A DNA stretch of 64,000 nucleotides, taken from Cryobacterium ruanii. Its GTDB lineage: Bacteria; Actinomycetota; Actinomycetes; Actinomycetales; Microbacteriaceae. Location of the stretch: assembly GCF_004404055.1 (NCBI RefSeq), contig NZ_SOHK01000017.1:248001-312000 (forward strand). Direction: 5' to 3'. This document shows positions 37,286 through 45,660 of the stretch, piece by piece. Position numbers and translations under genes: made by a program. The first letter of the stretch is position 1; every line of letters starts with the position of its first letter. The notes under the pieces are model-generated. The model was not told where the DNA came from. It did not search any database and saw only the letters and a list, made by a program, of their open reading frames with translations.

Positions 37286-37702
37286 GTGCCAGTGGACGCA
37301 CTCGACTTCGCCGGCATCATCAGTGAGATCCTCTCGTTCGTCGGCCTTATCATCGGACTCATCCTTTATTTCGTCGGCCTTTCCGTGCGCGGCATCGGCG
37401 GTCGCTGGACGCGCACGACCGCCGTGATCGCATCGTCAGGAACGGCCGAGTCGGGGCCGACCACGGTCATCCGCTGGTTTGACAGCGACGGCGATGTGCA
37501 CGAGTGTCCCGCTGAAACGCACGAGACGCACCACCTCGTGGCGGGCGATGACGTGCGGGTGTGGTTTCGCAATCGCTATCCCGAGCGGTGCCGCACGCAC
37601 GACCCCGACCTGGACGGTAAAGGGCTGCGCCTGACCGGCCTGGTTCTGCTCGGCATTGGCGTAGTCGCCGCCGTCGCCGGCATCGCACTGATGTTCCTCT
37701 AG
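37286..37702 (+). CDS. small membrane protein, DUF3592-like
   Basis: About 138 aa with two membrane helices: IISEILSFVGLIIGLILYFV near 8-27 and LTGLVLLGIGVVAAVAGIAL near 117-136. Between them is a soluble beta-rich loop (TAVIASSGTAESGPTTVIRW, VWFRNRYPERCRTHDPDLDG). This helix-beta domain-helix plan is that of DUF3592 proteins. The start is uncertain: GTG 37286 or GTG 37292 both lead directly into the first helix; the longer frame from 37163 looks non-coding at its start. The stop overlaps the end of the convergent antiporter gene by 4 bp. Confidence 0.62.
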   Translation: MPVDALDFAGIISEILSFVGLIIGLILYFVGLSVRGIGGRWTRTTAVIASSGTAESGPTTVIRWFDSDGDVHECPAETHETHHLVAGDDVRVWFRNRYPERCRTHDPDLDGKGLRLTGLVLLGIGVVAAVAGIALMFL

Positions 37703-38850
37703 CCGACCGTCGACCCAGAAACGGATGCCGCGCGCGTCCGCGCCCATCCGCTCGCCACCGCGGTCACCGCGATGGTCACGAGCGCGCCGAGCAGCAGGGC
37801 CGCCGCTTCACCGGGGGCCAGAACGTGCAACTGGGTGCCGATCGTCGCGGCCGCGACCGGAATTCCGAGCTGGGCGGCCGACAGCAGGCCGTGCGACAGC
37901 GGGAGGCCCAGCACGCGGGTGGTCGCGTGGGTGAGCAGGGTAGCCAGGCCGAGTGCGAGGCCGAGCGCGATCATCTGCGGGTGTTCGGCGAGGTCGCGCA
38001 GTGCGAGCGAGGCGCCCAGCCAAACGAAGAAGAGCGGCCCGAAGAATCCGTCGGCGAGAGCGAACAGCTGGCGGGCGAGGCGGCGCGGTTCGCCGACCGC
38101 GGCGACGGCGAGGCCGAACGCAAACCCGGCGAGCATGACCGAGACGTGGCTGAACACGGCCACCGCTGACAGAGCGAACAGAATGGCCAGCTGGATGCGC
38201 AGCTCGAGCGCGAATTTGCGATTGGCCGAGAGCTTGTGCAGCCGCAGGCGCGAGCCGTTGCGTTCGAGCCAGGCCAGCACGACGTAGAGAGCCACGGACA
38301 GAGTCGCTATCAGGGCGGCTCCGAGGGCGGCGCGAGGCGCATTCGGCGGGTCGATGGCGAGCGGCAACGCCACGATCGCAGCGATATCGGCGATCGCAAC
38401 CTGCGCGGTGAGCTCGAGCATCGATCGCCCGCGCAGCCCGAGCGAGTGGATGAGGGGCAACACGAGCGCGGCCGAGGAGGAGGCGAGCAACACGATATAC
38501 AAGGGTGCGTGCTGGGTGCCGAAGATCATCGCGATGGCCACGCCGAGGACGCTAGCCGAAACGGTCACGAGGATCGCCCGCACCAGGCCAGCCGAGAGCG
38601 CTGCACGAATCGCGCCGGAGCGCACGGGCACGTGCGTGCCGGCGACGAACATGATCAAGGCGAATCCGACGTCCGCTAGGAGGGTCAAGGTGGGGTCGGC
38701 GGCGTCGATGAGGCCGAAACCGGTGCGGCCGACGATCACGCCGGCGGCGAGTTGGCCGATCACGACGGGAATGTTCCAGCGGCGCGGCGTTGCCAGTAGT
38801 GGCCCGAGCAGCGCGATCACGGAGATGATCGCGAGGGTCTGAAAGTCCAT
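37699..38850 (-). CDS. cation:proton antiporter (Kef/CPA2 type)
   Basis: A 383-aa polytopic membrane protein of the Na+/H+ exchanger superfamily. NIPVVIGQLAAGVIVGRTGF near 26-45 is the characteristic first re-entrant segment, and LTAQVAIADIAAIVALPLA near 145-163 contains the transport Asp of CPA2 antiporters. There are roughly twelve helices and no regulatory nucleotide-binding (RCK) domain, unlike KefB/KefC. GGGGAGG sits 5 nt before ATG 38850. The transported ion (K+ or Na+) is not deducible. Confidence 0.82.
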   Translation of the reverse strand: MDFQTLAIISVIALLGPLLATPRRWNIPVVIGQLAAGVIVGRTGFGLIDAADPTLTLLADVGFALIMFVAGTHVPVRSGAIRAALSAGLVRAILVTVSASVLGVAIAMIFGTQHAPLYIVLLASSSAALVLPLIHSLGLRGRSMLELTAQVAIADIAAIVALPLAIDPPNAPRAALGAALIATLSVALYVVLAWLERNGSRLRLHKLSANRKFALELRIQLAILFALSAVAVFSHVSVMLAGFAFGLAVAAVGEPRRLARQLFALADGFFGPLFFVWLGASLALRDLAEHPQMIALGLALGLATLLTHATTRVLGLPLSHGLLSAAQLGIPVAAATIGTQLHVLAPGEAAALLLGALVTIAVTAVASGWARTRAASVSGSTVG

Positions 38851-38936
38851 GCGCACCTCCCCAGTCCTTCAGCTGAATCGAGCGTAGTCCCGTGGTATCC
38901 GTGCCGGGCGACCCCCGCAGGCGGCATGATGGGTGT

Positions 38937-39773
38937 ATGAGTCAAACCGTCGCCGGAGCCCGCGTGCTGATTACCGGAGCCGCCATGGGAATGGGCCGCT
39001 TGTACGCCGAACGCTGCGTGACCGAGGGGGCGAAAACCGTCATCCTGTGGGACCGCGACGGTGCCGCGCTCGCCGCGACCACCGCCATTCTCACCGAACG
39101 TTCCCGGGGGCGCACGCAGGTTGTCCCCTACGTCGTCGATATCGCCGACCTGGGCGCCATCGCGCAGACCGCGCAGCGGGTGCGCACCGAGATCGGCGAC
39201 CCCGACGTGGTCATCAACAACGCCGGAATCGTTCGCGGCAAGTACTTCTGGGAACACGACAACGGTGCCGACACCCGCCCGACCATGCAGATCAACGCCC
39301 TCGCCCCCATGTACATTGCCCGCGAGTTTCTGCCGGCCATGATTGCGAGCGGATACCGCGAGTCTCGAATCGTGAACATCGCGTCGGCCGCTGGAACCCT
39401 CAGCAATCCGCGCATGAGCGTCTATGTCGCCTCGAAAGCAGCCCTGATCGGCTGGAGCGATTCGCTGCGGCTCGAACTCGTGCAGCAGGGCCATGGCCAC
39501 GTCAAGGTGACCACGGTCTGCCCGAGCTATATCGACACCGGCATGTTCGAGGGCGCGCGCGGGCCGCTGCTTACCCCGCTGATGACCCCGGAGTATGTGG
39601 TCGACCGGGTCTGGCGGGCGATGCTCTGTGGCAAACCCCAGCTGCTCCTGCCGTGGACGGTCAGTCTGTCGAAGGTGCTGCGCGGCGTGCTGCCGTTGGC
39701 CGCCTGGGACGCCGTCGCCGGTCGCGTCTTCGGCGTGTACCGCTCGATGGATCGGTGGGTCGGCCGCGGTTAG
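38937..39773 (+). CDS. short-chain dehydrogenase/reductase
   Basis: A 278-aa classical SDR. The nucleotide loop is VLITGAAMGMGRLYAERC near 11-28, the Asp for NAD is in ILWDRDG near 41-47, NNAGIVRGKYF near 96-106 is the NAG motif, and the active site is IVNIASAAG with Ser and VYVASKAALIGWSDSLR near 162-178 with Tyr-x3-Lys. The C-terminal 60 residues carry LLLPWTVSLSKVLRGVLPL, which may associate with membranes as in retinol-dehydrogenase-like members. The start ATG 38937 begins directly at the fold. No ribosome binding site is obvious. Confidence 0.82.
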   Translation: MSQTVAGARVLITGAAMGMGRLYAERCVTEGAKTVILWDRDGAALAATTAILTERSRGRTQVVPYVVDIADLGAIAQTAQRVRTEIGDPDVVINNAGIVRGKYFWEHDNGADTRPTMQINALAPMYIAREFLPAMIASGYRESRIVNIASAAGTLSNPRMSVYVASKAALIGWSDSLRLELVQQGHGHVKVTTVCPSYIDTGMFEGARGPLLTPLMTPEYVVDRVWRAMLCGKPQLLLPWTVSLSKVLRGVLPLAAWDAVAGRVFGVYRSMDRWVGRG

Positions 39774-40146
39774 CAATCGTTGATTGGGGTGACGGGTCAC
39801 CCTGTGACGGTGACAAATCCAGGGTAGGCCAGCGAGCTTGTCGTCGTCGCCGTGATTCTCGCGACCATCTGGTACGTCATGTGCTCACGACCTCAACACC
39901 GGCACCCCCCACCTTGTTCGTAACCTCGGATGGTGTGAGTATCTAAGGGTGTTGGCCTGCCGGGTCCGGCATGATACTTGCCCCCAGTCGTGGATGATCC
40001 GGGGGTGTTGTCACCGGACTCGATTGGTGTCGGGTGATCGCTGATAGGAGCTCGACTAGACCCAAAGCCGAGGTCGTTCGTAACGTGGATGCCGAGAGTT
40101 GACGCCGTGGACCAGGCCGCCGGACAATGAGTGGACGGGAGCAGTC
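39774..40146. other. non-coding region ahead of the IS110 remnant
   Basis: 373 bp with no gene. A 16-bp inverted repeat GGGTGAC-GG-GTCACCC lies at 39787-39802 just after the SDR stop. The right part, from about 39940, is probably the left non-coding end of the IS110-family element; its boundary is not visible to me. Confidence 0.5.
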
Positions 40147-40730
40147 ATGATCGAAAACTATGACAGCGTCGACGGGGTTCGTCGGTGTCGACGTCGGGAA
40201 AGGCGAACACCACGCCGTCGCCTTGAACAGGGCAGGGAAAGTCGCTTTCGATAAGGCATTGCCGAACGATGAAGGCAAGATGCGGGCGGTGCTGCAGAAG
40301 CTCAGTCCGGCACGGTGCTCGTTATCGTCGACCAACCGGCCACGATCGGTGCCCTGCCGATCGCCGTCGCTCAAGCCGAAGGAGTCCTCGTCGGCTACCT
40401 GCCTGGCCTGGCGATGCGGCGCATCGCCGACCTCCACACGGGTGAGGCGAAGACCGATGCCCGCGACGCCGCGATCATCGCCCAAGCCGCCCGAACGCTG
40501 CCGCATGCGTTCCGGTCGATCCACCTGGCTGATGAATCGGTCGCGGAGCTGTCCATGCTGTGTGGTTTTGACGATGACATCGTGGGTCAGATGACGGCGA
40601 CCAGCAACCGAATTCGCGGGCTGCTGATCCAGATTCACCCAGCGTTGAAGCGGGTCGTGGGCCCGCACCTGGCCCACCCAGCGATGCTAGATCTGCTCCA
40701 GCATTACCCGTCACCCGCGGCCATGAAAAC
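40147..40730 (+). pseudogene. IS110-family transposase, frameshifted and truncated
   Basis: Remnant of a DEDD transposase. The frame begins MIENYDSVDG at 40147, shifts near 40175 to read TGFVGVDVGKGEHHAVALNR, and shifts back near 40305 to VIVDQPATIGALPIAVAQAE, GEAKTDARDAAIIAQAAR and IHPALKRVVGPHLAHPA. The DVGK and TDARDA blocks are the N-terminal RuvC-like catalytic motifs of IS110. The C-terminal transposase_20 domain is missing: homology stops at YPSPAAMK, where the end of an IS21-type element begins. Two indels and the truncation make it inactive. Confidence 0.88.
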
Positions 40731-41108
40731 TGTCGACGCTCGTTGAAAAGTGGTCCGTGGGTGCTCTTTGAAAAGTAGGCCACTGTTGTGTGTTTATTCT
40801 GTGGTGTTTTCTGGTCTGGCGAAAGGCAGGGTGGTGATGCCGCTGTCTTTGAGTCGGTAGCTGGCGCTTTTGAGGCAGATGACGTCGGCGTGGTGAACGA
40901 TGCGGTCGATCATGGCTGCTGCGACGGCTTGGTCGCCGAAGGCGTCGCCTCATCGGGCGAAGGGTAAGTTGCCGGTCAGGATCAGCGAGGCGTGTTCGTA
41001 ACGAGATGACACGAGTTGGAAGAACAGGTTCGCGGCGTCTTGTTCGAATGGGATGTAGCCGACTTCGTTCACGATGAGGAGTGAGCTGCTGCGGATATCT
41101 CGGACAGT
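40731..41108 (-). mobile_element. IS21-family end with decayed istB
   Basis: Begins TGTCGACGC and carries two copies of the terminal-type repeat TTGAAAAGTGGTCC (40743-40756) and TTGAAAAGTAGGCC (40768-40781), as IS21 ends do. On the minus strand (stop 40794-40796) the C-terminal part of the IstB helper ATPase can be read: LLIVNEVGYIPFEQ, LFFQLVSSRYEHASLILTGN, then an in-frame TGA where FARWG is expected, then GDAFGDQAVAAAMIDRIVHH. The Walker B Asp is changed to Asn (NEVGY for DEVGY). The 5' two-thirds of istB and all of istA are missing. Confidence 0.85.
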
Positions 41109-41210
41109 GGGCCCTCTTAAAATGAGGGTTCACTGAGAGTAGAGATCGGCATGACCGCAGCACGTAGGCGTTTCACCCAAGAGTTCAAAGACGAGTTGTG
41201 CGGCGCCTGA
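41108..41210 (+). mobile_element. IS3-family left-end fragment with orfA start
   Basis: From TGGGCCCTC at 41108 the sequence looks like the terminal repeat and leader of an IS3-type element. It is followed at 41151 by ATG and MTAARRRFTQEFKDELC, the opening of an OrfA helix-turn-helix protein, which stops after 19 codons. The rest of the element is gone. A small inverted repeat CCCTC/GAGGG (41112-41128) lies in the end. It joins directly to the truncated membrane-protein gene. Confidence 0.72.
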
Positions 41211-42237
41211 TCAGCGGGAAGAATAAGCGCGCCCGGGCCGTCGTTGCGCAGGCCGCCGCATCCGCTGTTTTCGACAAACCGTCGCCACTGTAGCAGCGCT
41301 CCGACGGCAGCACCGAGAAAGCCTACGTAGACGCGGGTGAGGGTGTCCTGGCTCTGAAAGATGCCCGCCGCGAACAGCCCGAAGCCCGGAGCCGCGACGG
41401 CGAAGCCGGCAACGCTCCCCACCCGCAGGTTCGACCGGGCGTGCCAGCTGAGGAACAACGCTGTGCAGCCGAGCAGGGCGATGCCCCAGTACAGTGCGCC
41501 ATCGCCGGCTGCGAGCCCGAACAGGTTGTTCTGCCGCACGCCCCAGACGTCGAGCAGCACGAGCACGACGGCGAAGCTGCCGATGCCCTCTGCGGTGGAG
41601 GTGAGTCGTGAGCGACGCATGCGAGCGGCGACCACGAGGGCCGCCACGGTCAAAAGCGCGACGACATTGGAGCGGAAACGAGGCCGGCGACGATCCAGGC
41701 GACGGTGAGAAAAAAGATTGCGGCAACAGAAACCAACAGCACACCGATGGACAGCAGCACGACCTGAACACTGGAACGCTGGGGCCGGCCGGGCACGGCC
41801 GTCGCAAGGTCGGCTACCGGCAGTTGGGGCGGCGGTGGCTGTGGCGGCGAGAGAGCGCGCGCAACCCTGGTGCTGGCCGCCGGGTCGAAGACCGGCGGCC
41901 CGACGGGGAGCGCGGTGCGCGGTCCGGCGGAAACGGTCGCTCTCGGCTGTACGGGCGTGCTGATCGGGCCGGTTTCAGTCTCGTAGCGGATGTGACCGAT
42001 CAGCTCGGCGCGCTTCTCCAGGGCTGCCGCGGCATCCGCTGAGCTGTCCAGCAACGCGGTTGCAGTGGCATGCCGCAGGTCGAGTCGGCACGCGGAACAG
42101 ATCGGGGACTTCAGCGGAGTGTGACAGGCCGGGCAGAGCGTCGTATCGGTGAGGTCGGCGATGTGGCGCGGCCAGATGATTCGGCCCACATGCCGAAGGT
42201 AGAACTCCCCGGAATGGACTGGCTCGTGCGCTGACAT
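41211..42237 (-). pseudogene. membrane protein with N-terminal zinc ribbon, frameshifted and 3'-truncated
   Basis: The N-terminal frame (start 42237) gives a zinc-ribbon-like pair CPACHTPLKSPICSACRLDL near 35-54, a Pro-rich linker and one membrane helix (VVLLSIGVLLVSVAAIFFL near 162-180). Near 41675 the frame is lost; the continuation in another frame, ALLTVAALVVAARMRRSRLT, GSFAVVLVLLDVWGVRQNN and several more helices, runs to about 41211, where the IS3 fragment cuts it off. Actinobacteria have long multi-spanning proteins that begin this way; only the first part remains. Unless the shift is a sequencing error, no functional product is made. Confidence 0.72.
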
Positions 42238-42347
42238 CGATCTCCCCGCGGTCGGTCACTCTTGCCACAGGCTACCGGGCGACGAAGATCCGGGGCCGAC
42301 AACGCGACGACCTGTGGAGAACTTATGCAAGGGGAGGAGGGACGCGG

Positions 42348-43163
42348 TCAGAGGCTGTTGGTCGCGAGCCAGCTCACCAGCACGCGCTGAAATTCCAGCG
42401 GATGCTCCACGCTCGGCAGGTGAGCAGTGTCGCGGAAGGTGCATCCGCTCGCCTGCGGCAGCATCTCCAACAGGAACTCATAGTGGGCCAGCGCGCTCGT
42501 GACGTCGAGCTCACCGACGGTGATGAGCGCCGGAATCTCGATGTCACTGACCCGGTCGAGTGCGGGCGGTTCGAGCGGCAATGAACTGGGAGTTTCCGTG
42601 GCATGGATGACGTTGCGCAGGTTGAGCTCCTGCGCGAGGGCCAGAAAAGCCGGGTCGATGTCGGCCGCTTTGCGGGTCGGCCCGACCGCCCACAGGGTGA
42701 CCTCCAGCCGGGCCAGCCGCGGCCACTGGCGGGCCGTGAAGGCCGCATCCAGTTTATCGAACAGGGCGTCTTCTTTTTCGGTGAGCTCCACGACGGGAAA
42801 CCCACTCGGCCCGGATCCGATCGTGACCAGGCCGGCGACCCGTTCGGGGCTTTCCACAGCCAGATCGATCGCAATCGTGCCGCCGCGAGAGCACCCGATG
42901 AGGGTAGCGCGGGCGATGCCGAGATGATCGAGCAGCGCCGTGGCATCCGCTCGGTTGGAGAATTCGACATTCTCGGTCGTCGTCTGGCCGAAACCGCGCG
43001 TGTCGAAGCGAATGACGTAGTGGTGCGCCGCGAGGGCGGCGACCTGCGGATCCCACATGCGCAGGGTCGCGATGCCAGCGTGCAGCAGCAGCAGGGCTGG
43101 CCCGTCGGGGTCGCCCTCAGTCTCGTAGTAGAGGGAAGCGCCAGGAACGTCGAGTCGGGGCAT
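42348..43163 (-). CDS. alpha/beta hydrolase
   Basis: A 271-aa alpha/beta hydrolase of the 3-oxoadipate enol-lactonase-like group. PALLLLHAGIATLRMWDPQV near 23-42 is the oxyanion region, GCSRGGTIAIDLAVE near 89-103 has the nucleophile elbow GCSRGG with Ser91, LITVGELD near 215-222 the acid, and DTAHLPSVEHP near 246-256 the His. No substrate can be named. The ATG at 43163 was chosen because TACGCT lies 6 nt upstream; the frame could extend to 43226 but without support. It is divergent from the AEC transporter gene. Confidence 0.82.
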   Translation of the reverse strand: MPRLDVPGASLYYETEGDPDGPALLLLHAGIATLRMWDPQVAALAAHHYVIRFDTRGFGQTTTENVEFSNRADATALLDHLGIARATLIGCSRGGTIAIDLAVESPERVAGLVTIGSGPSGFPVVELTEKEDALFDKLDAAFTARQWPRLARLEVTLWAVGPTRKAADIDPAFLALAQELNLRNVIHATETPSSLPLEPPALDRVSDIEIPALITVGELDVTSALAHYEFLLEMLPQASGCTFRDTAHLPSVEHPLEFQRVLVSWLATNSL

Positions 43164-43169
43164 GCGTTG

Positions 43170-43175
43170 AGCGTA
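43170..43175 (-). promoter_or_regulatory. candidate leaderless -10 box (TACGCT) for the hydrolase
   Basis: On the minus strand TACGCT ends 6 nt before the ATG at 43163. The divergent AEC gene has TAGGCT at 43232-43237, 7 nt before its ATG. Confidence 0.5.
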
Positions 43176-43244
43176 GCAACGTGACGGGCCGGCTCGAAAG
43201 AGTCGCTCGAGCCACCGGCCAAGCAAAGCCCTAGGCTCGACAGA

Positions 43245-44165
43245 ATGAATGGTGTGCTAATCGGGTTTTCGATTATCGGATTTGTGATTCTGATCGGGTA
43301 CTTCGTCGAACGGTTCGGCATTGCCGGAAAAGGCGCCGGCCGGGTGCTCAACCGTATGGCTTTCTTCATCGCGACTCCCGCGCTGCTGTTCACCGTGCTT
43401 TCCCACGCCGACGTCTCGGTGCTGTTCTCCGAGTTTCTGGTCGCGATCGTCTGCACGATCGCGGCCGGCGTACTTGTCTACATCACTGCTGCCCGACTGT
43501 TTTTTCGCACGCCCCTGGCCGAGACGGTGCTCGGAGCGTCGAGCGCGACCTATGTGAATGCCAATAACATCGGGTTGCCGGTAGCGATCTACGTGCTCGG
43601 CAGCGCCCAATATGTGGCACCCGTATTGCTGCTGCAGCTGGTGATCCTGGCACCGACCATCCTGGCCATCCTCGACGTCGCTACCCGCGGTCGGGCATCG
43701 TTCGTGTCGATTCTGACCCAGCCGTTTCGCAACCCGATGATTCTCGCGTCGCTTGCCGGCGTGCTCGTGGCGACGTTCGGCATCGCCCTGCCGGATCCGG
43801 TGCTCGCACCGTTCGAACTGATCGGAGGTGCGGCGATTCCGATGGTGCTGCTGTCATTTGGCATGTCGTTGCACGGGCAGCGCCTGCTCAAGGCTGGAAC
43901 GGGGCGTAAACAGGTCGTGGCCGCCACCACGATTAAGGTCGTGTTGATGCCGATCATCGCGTACCTGTTCGCGCATTTCGTGTTCGACCTCGACGGTGTC
44001 GAGCTGTTTGCCGTGGTCGCCGTGTCGGCGTTACCGACCGCGCAGAACATCTTCAACTTTGCGTCGCGCTATGACCGAGCGGTGGTCGTCACCCGAGATA
44101 CCGTTTTGCTCACCACGGTCATGTCGATGCCTGCACTGCTCGTCATCGCCGCGGTGCTCGCCTGA
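43245..44165 (+). CDS. AEC-family transporter
   Basis: A 306-aa membrane protein of the auxin efflux carrier family, which moves organic anions such as malate or malonate. About ten helices are arranged as two repeats of five. The family motifs are RMAFFIATPALLFTVLS near 37-53, VNANNIGLPVAIYVLGS near 104-120 and SALPTAQNIFNFASRYD near 264-280. TAGGCT 7 nt before the ATG suggests a leaderless message. It precedes the FAH-family gene by 53 nt on the same strand, so import or export of a carboxylic acid handled by that enzyme is a reasonable guess. Confidence 0.83.
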   Translation: MNGVLIGFSIIGFVILIGYFVERFGIAGKGAGRVLNRMAFFIATPALLFTVLSHADVSVLFSEFLVAIVCTIAAGVLVYITAARLFFRTPLAETVLGASSATYVNANNIGLPVAIYVLGSAQYVAPVLLLQLVILAPTILAILDVATRGRASFVSILTQPFRNPMILASLAGVLVATFGIALPDPVLAPFELIGGAAIPMVLLSFGMSLHGQRLLKAGTGRKQVVAATTIKVVLMPIIAYLFAHFVFDLDGVELFAVVAVSALPTAQNIFNFASRYDRAVVVTRDTVLLTTVMSMPALLVIAAVLA

Positions 44166-44218
44166 AAGATCACGAGTCTCGGCAGTTCTGCACGACGACC
44201 GCTCCAGAAAGGATGAAA

Positions 44219-44977
44219 ATGCCGCTCAGCGCCCCGGAAACCGGCCCGACCACCCCGTTCTCTCCGCCGACACCCTCCAGCCTGCCGATCGTGCACTCTG
44301 CCGAGCGGTTCTACCTGAACCGGGTGTACTGCGTGGGCCGAAACTACGCCGATCACGCGCGCGAATTGGGAAACGACCCCGATAGGGAGCCGCCGTTCTT
44401 CTTCGCAAAACCGGCCGACGCGGTGTACGCCGTCGACGAGGGCGTTGACGCGCAGAATGTCGCTCCCAACACGGTGCCGTATCCTCCCGAGACCGACGAC
44501 CTGCACTTCGAGATGGAACTCGTCGTCGCGATCGGTGTCGGCGGCGCCGACATCGCTTCAGCGGATGCCCTCACCCACGTATTCGGTTACGGCGCCGGCG
44601 TCGACCTCACCCGACGGGACCTGCAGGATACCGCCAAGGCCCTGCGCCGACCGTGGGACCTCTCCAAGGGCTTTGATTTTTCCGGACCGTGCACGTCGAT
44701 CGCACCCGTGGCGGTGATCGGCCACCCCGACAGGGCTCGAATCTGGCTCGACGTCGACGGTGAGAAGCGCCAGAAGGGTGACCTCGCCGACCAGATCTGG
44801 CCGGTGTCAGACGTGATCGCGGCCCTGTCTCGGTTCGTCACCCTGCGCCCCGGTGACTTGATCTTCACCGGCACGCCCGCCGGTGTCGGCCGCATCGTGC
44901 CGGGAAGCACCGTCGTGGCGGGAATCGACGGGGTCGGCGACCTCGCGTTTCGCGTGATCAGTCCCCGTCAGGAGTGA
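44219..44977 (+). CDS. fumarylacetoacetate hydrolase-family protein
   Basis: A 252-aa FAH-family enzyme, which hydrolyses or decarboxylates beta-diketo acids (acylpyruvase and oxaloacetate decarboxylase activities are common in small members). VYCVGRNYADHARELG is the family opening, followed by PPFFFAKPADAV. The metal ligands lie in LHFEMELVVAIG near 97-108 and in the DLTRRDLQ loop near 129-136, and LIFTGTPAGVGRI near 219-231 closes the site. ATG 44219 was chosen because AGAAAGG sits 5-6 nt before it; an in-frame ATG at 44213 exists. Its 3' end overlaps the convergent GntR gene by 10 bp. Confidence 0.85.
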   Translation: MPLSAPETGPTTPFSPPTPSSLPIVHSAERFYLNRVYCVGRNYADHARELGNDPDREPPFFFAKPADAVYAVDEGVDAQNVAPNTVPYPPETDDLHFEMELVVAIGVGGADIASADALTHVFGYGAGVDLTRRDLQDTAKALRRPWDLSKGFDFSGPCTSIAPVAVIGHPDRARIWLDVDGEKRQKGDLADQIWPVSDVIAALSRFVTLRPGDLIFTGTPAGVGRIVPGSTVVAGIDGVGDLAFRVISPRQE

Positions 44978-45642
44978 AGCAGCGTACCGAGCGCAGTCGT
45001 GGCATGGCCGCGATGCTCATCGAGCAAGCGGATGACCAACTCGGCATCCTCCGCGGCGAAGGCCTCAACGATGCCCGCGTGCTCGTCTTCGACCCGTGCC
45101 CGGTTGCCCGACTGTTCGTAGTAGAGACGCCGGTAGGCTTCGGTCGAATCCCAGAGCGCGCGCAAAATACGTTCGAGCCTGGGCAGCCCGGATGACGTCA
45201 CGAGCACGAAGTGAAACCGTCGGTTGGCCTCGTTCATGGCGAGCAGATCGCCGGCCGCGTTGGTGCGTTCGACGTCGGCGCCCGCCGTGCGCAGGTCGGT
45301 GAGTACCCGCGCGCTGCCAAGCGCGATCGTGGCGCGCACGGCTTCGGCCTCCAGCAGTTGGCGCAGCCGGTAGACCTCGAGCAGGTCGGCGAGGGACAGT
45401 TCGGTCACCCGGTAGCCGCGATGCGGCTCGTGCACGACATGCCCCTCGGTTTCGAGCGTGTTGAGCGCCTCACGCACCGGAACCCGGCTGACACCGAGGC
45501 GCTCGGCCAGGTCCTCCTGCCGCAACGGCTGACCGGGAACCAGCTCGCCGACGGCGATCAGCCGCCGCAGCTCCCCGAGAACGAAGGCCGGAACGGTCGG
45601 CGGCCGCTGGGTTGGATGCTGGATTCGCTCGGGGGAAGGCAC
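44968..45642 (-). CDS. GntR-family regulator (FadR/FCD type)
   Basis: A 224-aa regulator. The winged helix is LRQEDLAERLGVSRVPVREA near 40-59, followed by LNTLETEGHVVHEPHRGYRV. The all-helical FCD effector domain (about 80-220) shows EANRRFHFVLVTSSGLPRL with the metal/ligand His, and the His residues of EDEHAGIVEAF and LLDEHRGHA. FCD regulators usually sense small organic acids. The GTG at 45642 is preferred (TAGGGT 7 nt upstream); TTG 45648 is possible. It is the third gene on the same strand after a CaiB-type CoA-transferase and glutaryl-CoA dehydrogenase, and probably controls them through the palindrome at 48082. Confidence 0.85.
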   Translation of the reverse strand: MPSPERIQHPTQRPPTVPAFVLGELRRLIAVGELVPGQPLRQEDLAERLGVSRVPVREALNTLETEGHVVHEPHRGYRVTELSLADLLEVYRLRQLLEAEAVRATIALGSARVLTDLRTAGADVERTNAAGDLLAMNEANRRFHFVLVTSSGLPRLERILRALWDSTEAYRRLYYEQSGNRARVEDEHAGIVEAFAAEDAELVIRLLDEHRGHATTALGTLLHS

Positions 45643-45660
45643 GCTCAAAACCCTAACAAC

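Noticed and set aside
40711..41163. 150-codon minus-strand frame over the IS21 remnant
   Set aside because: It is the wrong frame; the istB-like protein is read in another frame with an internal stop. The Arg/His-rich product is an artefact.
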